From Pseudoalteromonas sp. '520P1 No. 423' (GTDB lineage Bacteria; Pseudomonadota; Gammaproteobacteria; Enterobacterales; Alteromonadaceae), in contig NZ_BBZB01000002.1 in the NCBI RefSeq assembly GCF_001269985.1, positions 248,001-312,000 on the forward strand: DNA of 64,000 nt, given 5' to 3'. The position numbers were made by a program, and so were the translations under genes. The notes under the pieces are model-generated. The model had not been told where the DNA came from. It worked only from the letters and a program-made list of their open reading frames with translations, and searched no databases. This document shows, piece by piece, positions 30,710 through 41,350 of this stretch. Position 1 is the stretch's first letter. Every line of letters begins with the position of its first letter.

Positions 30710-31450
30710 GTGAAATCAGCACTTTTGCAAGCAGCCATAGTTTTATCTCCTTACTCTTTTGCTAATTATCAAACTGAAGTAAATCTAGGTATTGCATTAC
30801 AAAGCCTCAAACATTCACCCGATATCACTATATATGGTGCAACAATAGAATATTTTGATAAAAAAATTACCAACAAAGGACCACAGGCTGAAACCGCTTA
30901 TTTAAATAAAACATCATCTTGGTATTTAGCGGGGATATCGTTTGATAAAATTGATTCAACAGTTGCTAATCTAGGTCGAACACAATTTATTAATGACAAT
31001 ACTTATATAGAAGTTAATACCAATTTTGAAAAAGGGAATAGTTTTCAAGATCTGTCATTTACAACTGGTCATTATCTTGATAATTATTTAAGGATATCTG
31101 CTAGCACCAGTTTTTCGAATGGTACTGTTTGGAATGAATTTATTTTATTTACAGCTAGAAAGCTTTTCCCTTTAAATGATGAACAAACTATCGCTTTTGA
31201 ATATTCAACCGCAATTGAAGATGAAGATTTTTTAGAATATCAGTCCGCAACACTGACATATTACCCCTCTGATTTTACTTTATTATCTTTAGGTATTAGC
31301 CATAATACCAAAGAACGAAACGGTACTTATATTGATTTATCGACTCAGTATTATTTCACCACTCAACTAGAAGTGAGCGCAGGTTTTGGTTATTCAAATC
31401 AAGATGGCGTTGGTGATTTTTGGATTTTATCTACGAGTTATCGCTTTTAA
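30710..31450 (+). CDS. Putative outer-membrane protein
   Basis: 246 residues from a GTG start with GGAA about nine bases upstream. A signal-like N-terminus (SALLQAAIVLSPYSFA) is followed by alternating polar/apolar strands and an aromatic C-terminus (WILSTSYRF), as in small beta-barrels. No catalytic motif or named family was recognised. It is intact, downstream of the decayed peptidase locus. Confidence 0.65.
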   Translation: MKSALLQAAIVLSPYSFANYQTEVNLGIALQSLKHSPDITIYGATIEYFDKKITNKGPQAETAYLNKTSSWYLAGISFDKIDSTVANLGRTQFINDNTYIEVNTNFEKGNSFQDLSFTTGHYLDNYLRISASTSFSNGTVWNEFILFTARKLFPLNDEQTIAFEYSTAIEDEDFLEYQSATLTYYPSDFTLLSLGISHNTKERNGTYIDLSTQYYFTTQLEVSAGFGYSNQDGVGDFWILSTSYRF

Positions 31451-31607
31451 ATATTTGATTTAAACATAAATTACAGATTATGTTAAATTGAGTTGGAATT
31501 AGAAATATTAAAGGCTTAAGCTACAAATTTTAAAATCAGATTCTAGCTCTCACACTCAGTAATTGTTAGAATGAATTTATATATTGATTTTGATTAAGAG
31601 TGATGAG

Positions 31608-32330
31608 ATGGGCAGAGCATTTGTTGTACGCCAAGTTTCAATGGAAAAAACTGCAGCGGCTAAAAGTAAAGTTAATTCTAAATATGGTAAAGCCATATAC
31701 GCATGTGCGAAAAGTGGCGGAGCCGATCCCATTGCTAACATAAGTTTGCAGCAACTAATCGAAAAAGCAAAAAAAGATCAGGTTCCCGCTCATGTAATTC
31801 AAAAAGCACTTGATAAATCTACCGGCGGAGCAGGTGAAGACTACGCACCTGCGCGCTATGAAGGTTTTGGGCCTGGTGGCATGATGGTAATTGTTGATTG
31901 TTTAACTGATAATCCAAAACGTACATTCCAAGATGTAAGAAACGCCTTCACCAAGTCAAAATCTAAACTCGGTGGTCCAGGTACTGTTGCTCATATGTTT
32001 GATCATCATGCCGTATTTGGATTTTCAGGGGATGATGACGAAGTTATATTAGAAGCCTTAATGATGGCTGATGTAGATGTAACTGATGTTGAAGTAGAAG
32101 CGGGCAAGGTATCAGTATTTGTCCCTCACACTGAATACTTTAAAACTAAAACCACATTAATCGAATCATTTGAAGGCATTCAATTTGATGTTGATGAAAT
32201 TACATTCATACCTCAAACGGATACTGAAATATCTGGTGATGATCTGCCTTTATTTGAGAAGTTAATGACTTTATTAGATAACGCTGAAGATGTACAAAAT
32301 ATTTACCACAATGCCATCATAGTAAAATAA
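31608..32330 (+). CDS. YebC/PmpR-family protein, YeeN type
   Basis: About 240 residues from the ATG at 31608 (AAGAG upstream). An in-frame TTG at 31584 would add eight residues not expected in the family. Signatures: [55 protein letters not shown]. The MGRAF start marks the YeeN/YebC-II paralogue group. YebC proteins act as translation or transcription factors, with recent work linking YebC to proline-rich stalling; the role of this paralogue is less clear. Confidence 0.92.
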   Translation: MGRAFVVRQVSMEKTAAAKSKVNSKYGKAIYACAKSGGADPIANISLQQLIEKAKKDQVPAHVIQKALDKSTGGAGEDYAPARYEGFGPGGMMVIVDCLTDNPKRTFQDVRNAFTKSKSKLGGPGTVAHMFDHHAVFGFSGDDDEVILEALMMADVDVTDVEVEAGKVSVFVPHTEYFKTKTTLIESFEGIQFDVDEITFIPQTDTEISGDDLPLFEKLMTLLDNAEDVQNIYHNAIIVK

Positions 32331-32465
32331 ACTATTTAAAATCTGCATTTGGTATATTTTTAAGCAGTTATTAATAAAAAATAAAAATTTATTCACTTTA
32401 TTGATAAGCTGCTCATTTCCTACTTACGCAAATACGCTAAATAAAAACACCGATTGAGTTTTTGC

Positions 32466-32597
32466 ATGGTAACAGACAATTTAAATAGTTCAGTTTATTT
32501 TACTGATGTTTTTCATGGGAATTATGCTCAATTAGAAGCATATGAGCAGCATTTTAAAGATCATGTAAACCCCCTTTACAAAGTAAATTTAAGATAA
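32466..32597 (+). pseudogene. Truncated N-terminal gene fragment ending at a palindrome
   Basis: A 43-codon frame (MVTDNLNSSVYFTDVFHGNY...) reads like the start of a real protein, then runs into the 17-bp palindrome and stops after it. Nothing downstream continues it, because the minus-strand kinase gene begins there. The original family was not recognised. Confidence 0.3.
32564..32580. repeat. 17-bp palindrome, copy 3
   Basis: TGTAAACCCCCTTTACA, identical to the 27534 copy and the reverse complement of the 25263 copy. It lies nine bases beyond the end of the minus-strand kinase gene and inside the truncated fragment. Confidence 0.8.
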
Positions 32598-34460
32598 AGG
32601 CAGTTTACTTTGTATCAGGGTGTTAGAAGTGGAAAATAAATTCTCAATTATTACCTGCATTTGTACCCTATTTGTTGGGAACTCTCCTGTTTGTAACCCT
32701 TTTTCAAGCTCTGCTGCTAAAAGCGTAATTTCTTCAAACTCAAAAACAGCCGAAGTGCCATTTAAGCTATGTGCAAAAAATTTAAGTTTGCACCAATCTT
32801 GCTGCTTATAAGCATTTTTTATATTTTTAATATCACATGGCAGGGCGTGTAAAAAGTCATTTTTTAATTGGCTTAAGTGACTTTGTGGAATATCTATTTC
32901 ATCAATGCTTGAGCTAATATTTAAATATTGATTGATAACTTGTACTAATTTCTCTCTTTGTATCGGTTTTGATAGGTACTCACTAAAACCCGCTTCTATA
33001 TATTGTGAAATTTCATGCGTCATCGCATTGGCAGTTAATGCTACAAAAGGCGTATCACATCCAGTTGCTTTTACTAAATTCATCGCTTCTATCCCGCCCA
33101 TATTAGGCATATGTATATCACTTAAAATCAGATCAAACTCATTTATAAGTGCGGCATCAACAAGTTTTTCACCATCTTCAACTGTTGTAACAGTTAAGCC
33201 CAATTTAGTTAATATAAGCGTGAATAGCTCTCTAAGACCTTTATCATCTTCAGCCAATAAAATATGACCTTTAAGTTTGTTCTCCGGTTTAATTGCACTA
33301 CAAGGGCTTTCAAGTACAGTATTAACTTCGGTATCTGTTTTTAACCAAGTACAATCTTGTGTTTCATTGAGTGCGATTGTGACAGTAAAACAACTGCCTT
33401 TTCCTTCTTCGCTTGAAACACTGATACTGCCTCCCAGCTTTTGGGATAAATACTTTGAGATATGCAACCCTAAACCTGTACCACTGACACTCTCCTGACT
33501 TGTATTATTTAATTGCGAAAATGCAACGAATAATTTGCATAAATCATGTTTATTAATGCCGATACCAGAATCCTCAATAGAAAACTCTAATAGGGGAGAT
33601 TTATTTATTATGTTTAAATGCACAAATCCCTGCTGCGTAAACTTAATTGCATTGTTGAGTAAATTAATTAATATCTGTTTTAGTCTAGTTGGATCTGTTA
33701 TTAATTTTGTTGGTAGAGGAAATTGATAATTAATGCTAAATTCAATGCCTTTTTGCAAAGCTTTATCGCCAACTAATAACTTTACTTCTTCTATAAGTTT
33801 AAATAACTCAGTAGGTAATAGTTCAACATCTAATTTATCTGCTTCTACTTTTGATATATCCAAAATATCATTTAAAAGTGATAATAAATGCTGACCACTA
33901 TTATTTATAATTGAAATCGCATTAAATTGCTCTTGTGCATCAATTTCACCCGCCAAAATAGATTCAGCATACCCTATAACAGCCGTTAAAGGTGTGCGGA
34001 TCTCATGACTCATATTAGCCAAAAATCGGCTTTTAATTTCACTGGCATGGGCTAATTCTTGAGACAACAGCTGCAATTCTTTTCTTTGTCTTATAATTTC
34101 TAATTGTGTTGCAACACGCGCTTTTACAACTTCAGAATTAAACGGCTTATAAATGTAATCAACAGCGCCTAATGTAAGCCCTAACTTTTCTTTTTCTGAC
34201 GAGTTTAACCCCGTGATAAAAATAACAGGGATCTGAGATGTTGCAGGAATAGATTTCAGTTTTTTAATGGTTTCAAAACCATCCATTTTCGGCATCATAA
34301 CATCAAGTAGAATAAGATCTGGCTTTAAAGCAAGGCTTTTATCTATGGCTTGTTGGCCGCTAACAGCCATGCTAATTTTAAAGTCATTTTTTAAAAGGGC
34401 GCTTAAAACTTTCAAATTAGCTTTTTCATCATCTACAAGTAAAATTTTAGCTTTAGTCAT
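32589..34460 (-). CDS. Response regulator-hybrid histidine kinase (REC-HisKA-HATPase-REC-Hpt)
   Basis: 623 residues, no membrane segment. Order: REC1 (about 4-120; DLILLDVMMPKMDG), HisKA ([19 protein letters not shown] near 150), HATPase (DSGIGI, GTGLGLHISKYL), REC2 (about 400-515; LAEDDKGLRE, DLILSDIHMPNMGG) and C-terminal Hpt (FFAHSLNGTSAVFEF). It is a soluble four-step phosphorelay protein. Last gene of the receptor/kinase operon, 23 bases after the diguanylate cyclase gene. The N-terminal REC probably receives phosphate from the upstream hybrid kinase (inference). Confidence 0.93.
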   Translation of the reverse strand: MTKAKILLVDDEKANLKVLSALLKNDFKISMAVSGQQAIDKSLALKPDLILLDVMMPKMDGFETIKKLKSIPATSQIPVIFITGLNSSEKEKLGLTLGAVDYIYKPFNSEVVKARVATQLEIIRQRKELQLLSQELAHASEIKSRFLANMSHEIRTPLTAVIGYAESILAGEIDAQEQFNAISIINNSGQHLLSLLNDILDISKVEADKLDVELLPTELFKLIEEVKLLVGDKALQKGIEFSINYQFPLPTKLITDPTRLKQILINLLNNAIKFTQQGFVHLNIINKSPLLEFSIEDSGIGINKHDLCKLFVAFSQLNNTSQESVSGTGLGLHISKYLSQKLGGSISVSSEEGKGSCFTVTIALNETQDCTWLKTDTEVNTVLESPCSAIKPENKLKGHILLAEDDKGLRELFTLILTKLGLTVTTVEDGEKLVDAALINEFDLILSDIHMPNMGGIEAMNLVKATGCDTPFVALTANAMTHEISQYIEAGFSEYLSKPIQREKLVQVINQYLNISSSIDEIDIPQSHLSQLKNDFLHALPCDIKNIKNAYKQQDWCKLKFFAHSLNGTSAVFEFEEITLLAAELEKGLQTGEFPTNRVQMQVIIENLFSTSNTLIQSKLPLS

Positions 34461-34483
34461 TTTATAATATACATTCCATGAAA

Positions 34484-35401
34484 TTAGCTTCCCTTTACGC
34501 TATCTTGCCAAACGACTTGATTCTTACCATTTGATTTTGCTTTAAATAACATATCATCAGCAATTTTAAACAAGGTATCCTGACAACTTTCAACGATTGG
34601 TAAATAACTTACGCCACCTAAACTTACCGTTAAAAATTCATGCTCTGCTGAGGGGTCATGATTAATTTTTAAATTTGCAACCGCTTCTAAACATGTATTC
34701 ATGTTTTTAATTGCGTCACATGCTAATGTATTTGGTAATAAGGCGACAAATTCTTCCCCACCATAGCGTGCTAAAAAATCATTTGAACTTGATAAGTTTT
34801 CAGCGATTGCTGAAGCCACTTTTTCCAAGGCACGATCACCTGCTGCATGGCCAAAAAAATCATTATATTTTTTGAAATCATCAATATCGATCACAACTAA
34901 AGAAAAAATCTGTCGCTGTTTAATCGCCTTACCCCATAATGAATCAAAAGTTTGATCATATAAACGTCTGTTTGCAACTGAGGTTAATGAGTCTATATTT
35001 GCCCGTTTTTCTAATAAATCTCGCTGTTTTGCCATGCGTAAATGTAATCTTACTCTGGCTTTTAATATCTCTACATGAAATGGTTTTTGAATATAATCGC
35101 AGGCACCTAACTCCAGTCCTTTTTCTTCTTGCTGAACATCTAATTGACCAGTAACAAAAATAACGGGAATATTACTTGTTGAGGCTTCATTTTTTAATTT
35201 TTCAATGACCTCAAAACCAGTTAATTTAGGCATGATCACATCGAGTAAAATCAAATCTGGTAATAATTCTTTAGCCTTGAAAAAACCGGTTTCACCGTCT
35301 TTTGCTAAAATGACTTCCACCTCATCTTTAAGTATGCCACTTAATATTTTAAGATTAGTTTTCTCATCATCAATGATCAAGACTTTTTGTTTATTATTCA
35401 T
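34484..35401 (-). CDS. Response regulator with diguanylate cyclase output (REC-GGDEF)
   Basis: About 305 residues from the ATG at 35401, which overlaps the stop of the upstream kinase gene by eight bases. REC (about 4-120; [14 protein letters not shown]) is followed by a GGDEF domain with [23 protein letters not shown] and an intact active site GGEEF. It should make c-di-GMP when phosphorylated, like WspR/PleD. An inhibitory RxxD site is not obvious. The tight coupling places c-di-GMP output under the operon's own kinases. Confidence 0.93.
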   Translation of the reverse strand: MNNKQKVLIIDDEKTNLKILSGILKDEVEVILAKDGETGFFKAKELLPDLILLDVIMPKLTGFEVIEKLKNEASTSNIPVIFVTGQLDVQQEEKGLELGACDYIQKPFHVEILKARVRLHLRMAKQRDLLEKRANIDSLTSVANRRLYDQTFDSLWGKAIKQRQIFSLVVIDIDDFKKYNDFFGHAAGDRALEKVASAIAENLSSSNDFLARYGGEEFVALLPNTLACDAIKNMNTCLEAVANLKINHDPSAEHEFLTVSLGGVSYLPIVESCQDTLFKIADDMLFKAKSNGKNQVVWQDSVKGS

Positions 35402-38400
35402 TAAACACCACATCAAGCTGAGTTATTAATTCAAGTGTTGTTTGCGTTGCATTTTCAAATTCAATATCATCAACATACTCAATAATATTAATAATATCTT
35501 GCTCATAATCTGTACTTTTACAAAATTCTTTTAAGTTAAATAATTGTGCTTCAACATTAAAGTCTGAAGAACGTAATAAAACGACCGTTTTCTCTAATTC
35601 TTGCTTTAATTTATCAACTGAAAAAACACAGCTTGTTACAATCGGCTCATCAAACACATTTGATATTTCTTTTAATAAATTTGATAGTTGATGTTTCACA
35701 ATAGCTAAATAGTTAGGCTCCCATATGCCTTTTCCTAAAGATGTTTCTAATCTTTCACACGCTTGAGATAGCTCATATGCACCTAAATATGCAGAGTTCG
35801 ATTTTAATGAATGGACAACTAAGTAAATTTCATTCAATTTTTTACTATTAAATAAATCATCTAAATGTTCAGTACTGCCATGCTGATCTTTAATAAAATC
35901 TTTTATTAAACTTAAATATAGCTCAATGCGTCCATTCATATTATTAATGGCTTGATGTAAATCAATTGCGCTTATGAGATTTAACCTTTTTAAAGTGGCA
36001 TTTTGACTGCCAGACGTATTTTCAAAATCATCAATACAAGGCGCTTGACTAGCTGAGGACACATCTACTACATCTAAATAATTGGCTAAAGTATTAAATA
36101 AATTATCAGGGTCAATCGGTTTGCTGATATGCGATAACATACCCGCTTGTTTACTGCTAACTACATCAGCAGGCATCGCGTGTGCTGTCATTGCTATAAC
36201 AGGTAAGTTTGCAAGTTTAGGGTTCTTTTTGATTTCCCCCATCGCAGTAAGTCCATCCATTTCAGGCATTTGAATATCCATAAGGACTAAATCATATTCG
36301 CATATAGCCAGCTTTTCTAATGCAATGCGCCCATTTTCAGCGATATCGACCTCAACTTGAGTATCGCTTAAAAACCCTAGCGCAACCTGACGGTTAATCG
36401 CATTATCTTCAACTAATAATATATGTGATGAAGAAAAATTTGGAATAAACTCCGATTCGCAATTGCTATCAACATAATCCACTTCATCACTAATCACAAC
36501 ATTGGTGATTGCATCAACAAGCGATGATTGATTTATTGGTTTCTCTATAAACTGTTTAATAATAGTACCATCTAACTGAGTATTAATTTCTTCTTTATCA
36601 TAAGCCGATACCATTAATATATGTGGTAGTTTACCTTCACTATTTTCATGAATTAATCGTGCTGTTTCAATGCCATCCATTTGTGGCATTCGCCAATCCA
36701 TAAAGACCAAATCGTAGGGTTTATTAAGTTTTATTTTTTCTTCAACTAACTTTATGGCATCTAAACCATTATCAATCTGATCAGCTTGTATTCCTAATTT
36801 AGCGAGCAGTTCTATAATTACTGTTCGTGCTAAACTCATATCATCTACAACTAATACTTTTAATTTTGTAACCGCAGCTTTATCAATCGTTTGTATCACT
36901 GATTTTTGTTCACACTTTTGAACTTCGAAGGTAAAATAAAAAGTTGAGCCATCTCCAAGCTCACTTTGTAAACCTATTTCACCGCCCATTAACTCACATA
37001 ACTGCTTACAAATCGCCAAACCTAAACCTGTACCGCCATATTTTCGAGTGATAGATTCATCAGCTTGTGAAAAGGTCTGAAACATACGGTTTTGTTGCGC
37101 TTGATCCATGCCAATACCAGTATCTATCACAGAGCATAATAATGTTATTTTTGAATCAAACTCATATTTAAGTTCCATTTTGATGCAAACCGCACCTGTT
37201 TGCGTGAATTTCACCGCATTATTGACTAAATTCACGATAATTTGCTGAAGCCTTAACGGATCACCTATCATGACAGAAGGGATATTAGGGTCTATATCAG
37301 TGATTAACTCTAATCCTTTTGCATGCGCATTTATGGCACTTAGATTGACAGATCGCCTTAACAATTTATGCACTTCAAATGGTTTATTTTCTATGGTTAA
37401 CTTTCCGGCTTCGATTTTAGAAAAATCTAAAATATCATTAATTAAGCCTAATAATGATTCACCTGAATCCAATATTTTATCAACATAATCTTTTTGTTTT
37501 GCATCTAAAGTTGTTTTTAATGTCAGCCTACTTAATCCTATCACCGCATTCATCGGAGTTCTTATTTCATGACTCATTTTAGCTAAAAAGTCTGATTTTG
37601 CATTGGTCGCTTTTTCTGCTTTTTCAGTGGCTTTTTTTAATTCTTGGGTACGTTGTAATACTTTTTTTTCTAAGTTTTGTGTTAAGTCTACATTGTCAGC
37701 ATTTGTCATTTTTACTTTTTCAGCTAATGCAAATGCCAGTAATAAGCTATCAAGGGTATTGCCCATTAAACCAAGTAAATAAATATTGAGATTAACCCCA
37801 GATAAGATCCCAAGGTTAATCATATTGCCAACCATATTTGGAATAACCATAGCTAAAAATGCAAATACAAAATATTTAGCGGGACCATAGCCATTTCGCC
37901 AACAAATAATGCCCGCAATGAGTCCTATCGTTAAAATTAAGCCTGTTCCCACAGATGCTAACAATAAACCTAAACTCGGATTAAAAAAGGCAACTGGTGT
38001 AGACAGTAATGAAAAAAGAGCGATAACGTATAGAGTGAATGTAAGCTTAGGATAATTGCCTTTTAAGTTTAAAAAGTCGATTGCAAAATATGCAGTACAT
38101 AATGCACCAAGTAAAAATGGCGGCATTAACAAACCAGGATAGGTATTTTGCGTTATTAGCTCTAAAACACCAAATACATGAACCCAGCCCCACATATAAC
38201 AAAATGTAGCAAGTGCATAAAATAAATACATGCGCTCACCACTGCCAATAAAAATAAATAAGTTATATATGCTTAATGCTAAAGCAACTCCTAAACATAA
38301 TAATAAAATAATATTCTCTAATTCCATTGATGATTTTGCTTGTGCTTCAGGGGAAATAATCAGTTTAATGGGTGCAAAGAAAAAATCGCTTTGGAATAAC

Positions 38401-38873
38401 ACAATAACGGTACTAATACTATTAGGTGCAATTAAAACTTTATTACCATAGTGAAAATTTAATTTGTTATTGTGGTTATACCCCGTTGTATCCTTTGTAT
38501 GTCTTTGATTTTGATAAGCGTGAATTTCGATTTTTTCGACTACAGAACCATAGGGGTAAATAAACCAATCAGTATTTTTGGTATTATTTTCAACTGAAAA
38601 AACAGCGATATATCTGTCTCCAAAAATGTTTGTTGAGTCATGCGGTTTGAGAGAGGTTAACCATAAGGGGATTTGATTTTCTGTAGCGGGTAGCTGAGCG
38701 CCATCAAATTTATAATAAGAGACCTGTTTACTAATATCTTTGTTTGAAATACCACTCAATGAAAGTGTAGGTAGCAGTCGGTCGTTTGCAAAAGCAGTAT
38801 TTGCAAAAACATAAAAAAAACATGATATGACCGCTATATAATTAAATAATTTACCCAAAAACTTAAATTCCAT
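35394..38873 (-). CDS. 7TM-DISM hybrid histidine kinase (7TMR-HisKA-HATPase-REC-REC-Hpt)
   Basis: About 1159 residues from the ATG at 38873 with a signal peptide ([24 protein letters not shown]). An in-frame TTG at 38936, right after the receptor stop, would add 21 residues. Order: extracytoplasmic 7TMR-DISMED2 (about 25-185), seven membrane helices (about 190-385), coiled coil, HisKA ([17 protein letters not shown]), HATPase ([12 protein letters not shown]), two receivers ([14 protein letters not shown] and [14 protein letters not shown]) and Hpt ([14 protein letters not shown]). 7TMR-DISM sensors bind carbohydrate-like ligands or respond to partner proteins. Encoded directly after a TonB receptor. 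Confidence 0.93.
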   Translation of the reverse strand: MEFKFLGKLFNYIAVISCFFYVFANTAFANDRLLPTLSLSGISNKDISKQVSYYKFDGAQLPATENQIPLWLTSLKPHDSTNIFGDRYIAVFSVENNTKNTDWFIYPYGSVVEKIEIHAYQNQRHTKDTTGYNHNNKLNFHYGNKVLIAPNSISTVIVLFQSDFFFAPIKLIISPEAQAKSSMELENIILLLCLGVALALSIYNLFIFIGSGERMYLFYALATFCYMWGWVHVFGVLELITQNTYPGLLMPPFLLGALCTAYFAIDFLNLKGNYPKLTFTLYVIALFSLLSTPVAFFNPSLGLLLASVGTGLILTIGLIAGIICWRNGYGPAKYFVFAFLAMVIPNMVGNMINLGILSGVNLNIYLLGLMGNTLDSLLLAFALAEKVKMTNADNVDLTQNLEKKVLQRTQELKKATEKAEKATNAKSDFLAKMSHEIRTPMNAVIGLSRLTLKTTLDAKQKDYVDKILDSGESLLGLINDILDFSKIEAGKLTIENKPFEVHKLLRRSVNLSAINAHAKGLELITDIDPNIPSVMIGDPLRLQQIIVNLVNNAVKFTQTGAVCIKMELKYEFDSKITLLCSVIDTGIGMDQAQQNRMFQTFSQADESITRKYGGTGLGLAICKQLCELMGGEIGLQSELGDGSTFYFTFEVQKCEQKSVIQTIDKAAVTKLKVLVVDDMSLARTVIIELLAKLGIQADQIDNGLDAIKLVEEKIKLNKPYDLVFMDWRMPQMDGIETARLIHENSEGKLPHILMVSAYDKEEINTQLDGTIIKQFIEKPINQSSLVDAITNVVISDEVDYVDSNCESEFIPNFSSSHILLVEDNAINRQVALGFLSDTQVEVDIAENGRIALEKLAICEYDLVLMDIQMPEMDGLTAMGEIKKNPKLANLPVIAMTAHAMPADVVSSKQAGMLSHISKPIDPDNLFNTLANYLDVVDVSSASQAPCIDDFENTSGSQNATLKRLNLISAIDLHQAINNMNGRIELYLSLIKDFIKDQHGSTEHLDDLFNSKKLNEIYLVVHSLKSNSAYLGAYELSQACERLETSLGKGIWEPNYLAIVKHQLSNLLKEISNVFDEPIVTSCVFSVDKLKQELEKTVVLLRSSDFNVEAQLFNLKEFCKSTDYEQDIINIIEYVDDIEFENATQTTLELITQLDVVFNE

Positions 38874-38936
38874 AAGAAATAGTGACAAACAAGATCTAAT
38901 ATACAAGCTAAAGCATTTAAAACTCAATATAAACAA

Positions 38937-41189
38937 TTAAAAAGAATAACTAATATCAACACCAAGTTGACGAGATTCACCTTTAAAGTCTTGCAACATG
39001 CCTAATAGGCCAACCAAATCAAATTTTAAATTACTATATTCTTCATTAGTTATATTCTTCCCCCATGCAGCTACACTCCAATCATCCATTTCATAGGCGA
39101 TACGCGCATTAAATAGGGTATAGTCATCCTGAGAAGCATAAGGATTTTGGTTTTGATCAAAATAAAAGTCTGATTGATGATCAAAATTAAGCTGAAAAAT
39201 CACTTCCCCCTCATTCACCGGCAAAACATAATCAATAAAACCATTCACGTTCCACTTAGAAGTAAAAGGCAGACGATTATCACGAATGGTTTCACCTTTA
39301 GCATTCACAAACTGTTCTAGGTTGGCCTCTGGTAAATAACCTATGCCCAGCTGAATGTTAAACTGCGACGTTAATTGCCACTTAAGTTCCGCTTCTGCTC
39401 CATATAGGTTGGATTCACCCACGTTATCTAATAACTGAATAGGAGGCGCATTTGGTGAAATAGCAGCTTGATTCATAAAAACTTGCTGATCTTGGTAATC
39501 ATAATTAAAGGCTGCTAAATAAAGATAAGCATTATCTTCATCCCAATGGATTCTTGCTCCAAGCTCAATAGCATCTAATGTTTCAGCGCCATAGTCATTA
39601 CGCTGAGCCTCTTCTTGAGAAGTGATAATCGCGCCATTATAACCACCACTTTTATAGCCACGAGAATAGCTCATAAATGCAGTTAAATTTGAATTAAATT
39701 TATGATTAATGGATATTTTACCTGATATATTATCATCTTCTATCTGACCCAGTTCATTCCAGCGAGGGACAGTGAGCCCCATTTGATCGTCTAGGGATAA
39801 TGGCACATTAATGGTGCCAACGGCCCGATAATCAATTTTTTCTTCCGTGTATCTCAGTCCTGTTGATAGGGTGGTTTGATCGTTAAAGTTATAATCTATA
39901 TGGGCAAAAATAGCTGATACTTGGGTATTAATTTCATTATCGTAAAAGAAGGTAGCAGCATTGCTAAAACGTGTTTCAACACCGCGCCAACCCCTAAATA
40001 AATCTAAAAAGTTATCTTGCGTTAGTGACTCATCTAAATAAAAGCCGCCAGCAATAATATATGCTTTATCTAGTTCTAAGTGATAACGTAATTCCTGAGA
40101 ATAAACATCCGTATAAACATTTTGACCTCCTTCCGCTAATGATGCTGGACTACCATCACTATTAAAAAAATGAATACGGTCAAGTTTATTAAAACTATTG
40201 ATACTCACCACATAGCTATTATCAGTTAATTGATAATTCAGATTAACATCTGCACCCCAGCTATCTGTTTTATGCGGGCTATTATTATTAATATCATTAT
40301 TAACTGATACATCATAAAAGTCATTTGAGCCATCGTTAAAACCAAATTTATCCGAACATTTAGCTGAGTTAGCTTTATTAGCTGTACATGATATTGGATC
40401 TTCTATTCCGGCTTCAGTATAAACACCAATAGTTCCGACAGGCTGAACTGTACCATCCCATTTTTCAACATGTATTTTGCCAAAGACTTCTAGTTTGTCA
40501 AAATTGGCTAAAACAGACAATCTGCCATGAGTTTGCTGCATTTTAGCCTCTGGCGCGCCCTCATATAAATTAGTGATTGAGTAGTCATACTCTTGATGAT
40601 TAACCGCTAAACGCGTATATACATTTTCACTAATGGGTAAATTAACCGCGCCTTCAAATTTAATATGATCTTTTTGGGCTAAGCCTAACGACATGTAACC
40701 TGAAAAGTCACTTTCAGGTCGTTTTGTATTAATTAATACAGCGCCACCGGTAGTATTACGGCCAAATAAAGTCCCTTGAGGGCCTTTTAGAATTTCAATA
40801 GACTCAATATCATATAAATTCACTAATTGAGAATTTGCTGAACCGCCTGCAACGTTATCGACATAAACCCCCACAGGTGATGTGGTTGACGTATTGTAAT
40901 CCATGCTACCTACCCCACGGATATTAATTGCAGGTGGTGTCCCTTCAGCTGCATTTTGAGTGATTTTAAAATTAGCAACTTGGCCAGATAAAGCAGTAGT
41001 ATCTTTTATATTTTGATCTGAAAGAGATTTACCGTCGAGGATTGTAATTGAAATAGCAACATCATTAATATTTTGCGGGCGTTTTTGTGCCTTTACCTCG
41101 ATAATTTCCGTATCTTTATCGCGATCATCAGCAAAAGCTTGTGGAAATAAAAAGGAAGAAGAAAAAATAATAAGAGAAGTTTTTTTCAC
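38937..41189 (-). CDS. TonB-dependent receptor heading the signalling operon
   Basis: 750 residues with a signal peptide (SLIIFSSSFLFPQAFA), a short TonB-box-like stretch (TEIIEVKAQKRPQNI), a plug (NIRGVGS, PVGVYVDNVAGG, ILKGPQGTLFGRNTTGG) and a barrel ending in the classic SYSF. The style is that of the sphingomonad/alteromonad receptors for organic compounds and not of siderophore receptors; this is an impression. Good ribosome site (GAGGGA). The kinase gene follows with no spacer, so uptake and sensing are probably linked. Confidence 0.93.
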   Translation of the reverse strand: MKKTSLIIFSSSFLFPQAFADDRDKDTEIIEVKAQKRPQNINDVAISITILDGKSLSDQNIKDTTALSGQVANFKITQNAAEGTPPAINIRGVGSMDYNTSTTSPVGVYVDNVAGGSANSQLVNLYDIESIEILKGPQGTLFGRNTTGGAVLINTKRPESDFSGYMSLGLAQKDHIKFEGAVNLPISENVYTRLAVNHQEYDYSITNLYEGAPEAKMQQTHGRLSVLANFDKLEVFGKIHVEKWDGTVQPVGTIGVYTEAGIEDPISCTANKANSAKCSDKFGFNDGSNDFYDVSVNNDINNNSPHKTDSWGADVNLNYQLTDNSYVVSINSFNKLDRIHFFNSDGSPASLAEGGQNVYTDVYSQELRYHLELDKAYIIAGGFYLDESLTQDNFLDLFRGWRGVETRFSNAATFFYDNEINTQVSAIFAHIDYNFNDQTTLSTGLRYTEEKIDYRAVGTINVPLSLDDQMGLTVPRWNELGQIEDDNISGKISINHKFNSNLTAFMSYSRGYKSGGYNGAIITSQEEAQRNDYGAETLDAIELGARIHWDEDNAYLYLAAFNYDYQDQQVFMNQAAISPNAPPIQLLDNVGESNLYGAEAELKWQLTSQFNIQLGIGYLPEANLEQFVNAKGETIRDNRLPFTSKWNVNGFIDYVLPVNEGEVIFQLNFDHQSDFYFDQNQNPYASQDDYTLFNARIAYEMDDWSVAAWGKNITNEEYSNLKFDLVGLLGMLQDFKGESRQLGVDISYSF

Positions 41190-41302
41190 GGGATCCCTCG
41201 CTTAAATAAAAATGACTGAACTATAACCTTTTCCTATTAATATACAAGTTTGAGGATATTACAATCATATGCTTATTTCATCTTAAATCTCTAAGATGCC
41301 TA

Positions 41303-41347
41303 TATATTTATTGTGTAAGGCTTTAAAATTCTTACACAATAAATATA
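41303..41347. terminator. 17-bp perfect inverted repeat between two operons
   Basis: TATATTTATTGTGTAAG and its exact complement flank an 11-base loop, four bases after the stop of the FAD oxidoreductase gene and about 115 bases before the receptor ATG. It probably ends the decarboxylase/FAD operon. It lacks a long T-tract, so it could instead protect the mRNA 3' end. Confidence 0.65.
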
Positions 41348-41350
41348 GAC

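Noticed and set aside
25263..32580. The 17-bp palindromes as TyrR boxes (TGTAAA-N6-TTTACA)
   Set aside because: Spacing is five and not six, the core is invariant, and the copies sit after genes or in debris rather than in promoters of aromatic-pathway genes.
33277..33498. Plus-strand reading frames inside the minus-strand kinase genes
   Set aside because: They are antisense shadows of well-supported domains and carry no motifs.
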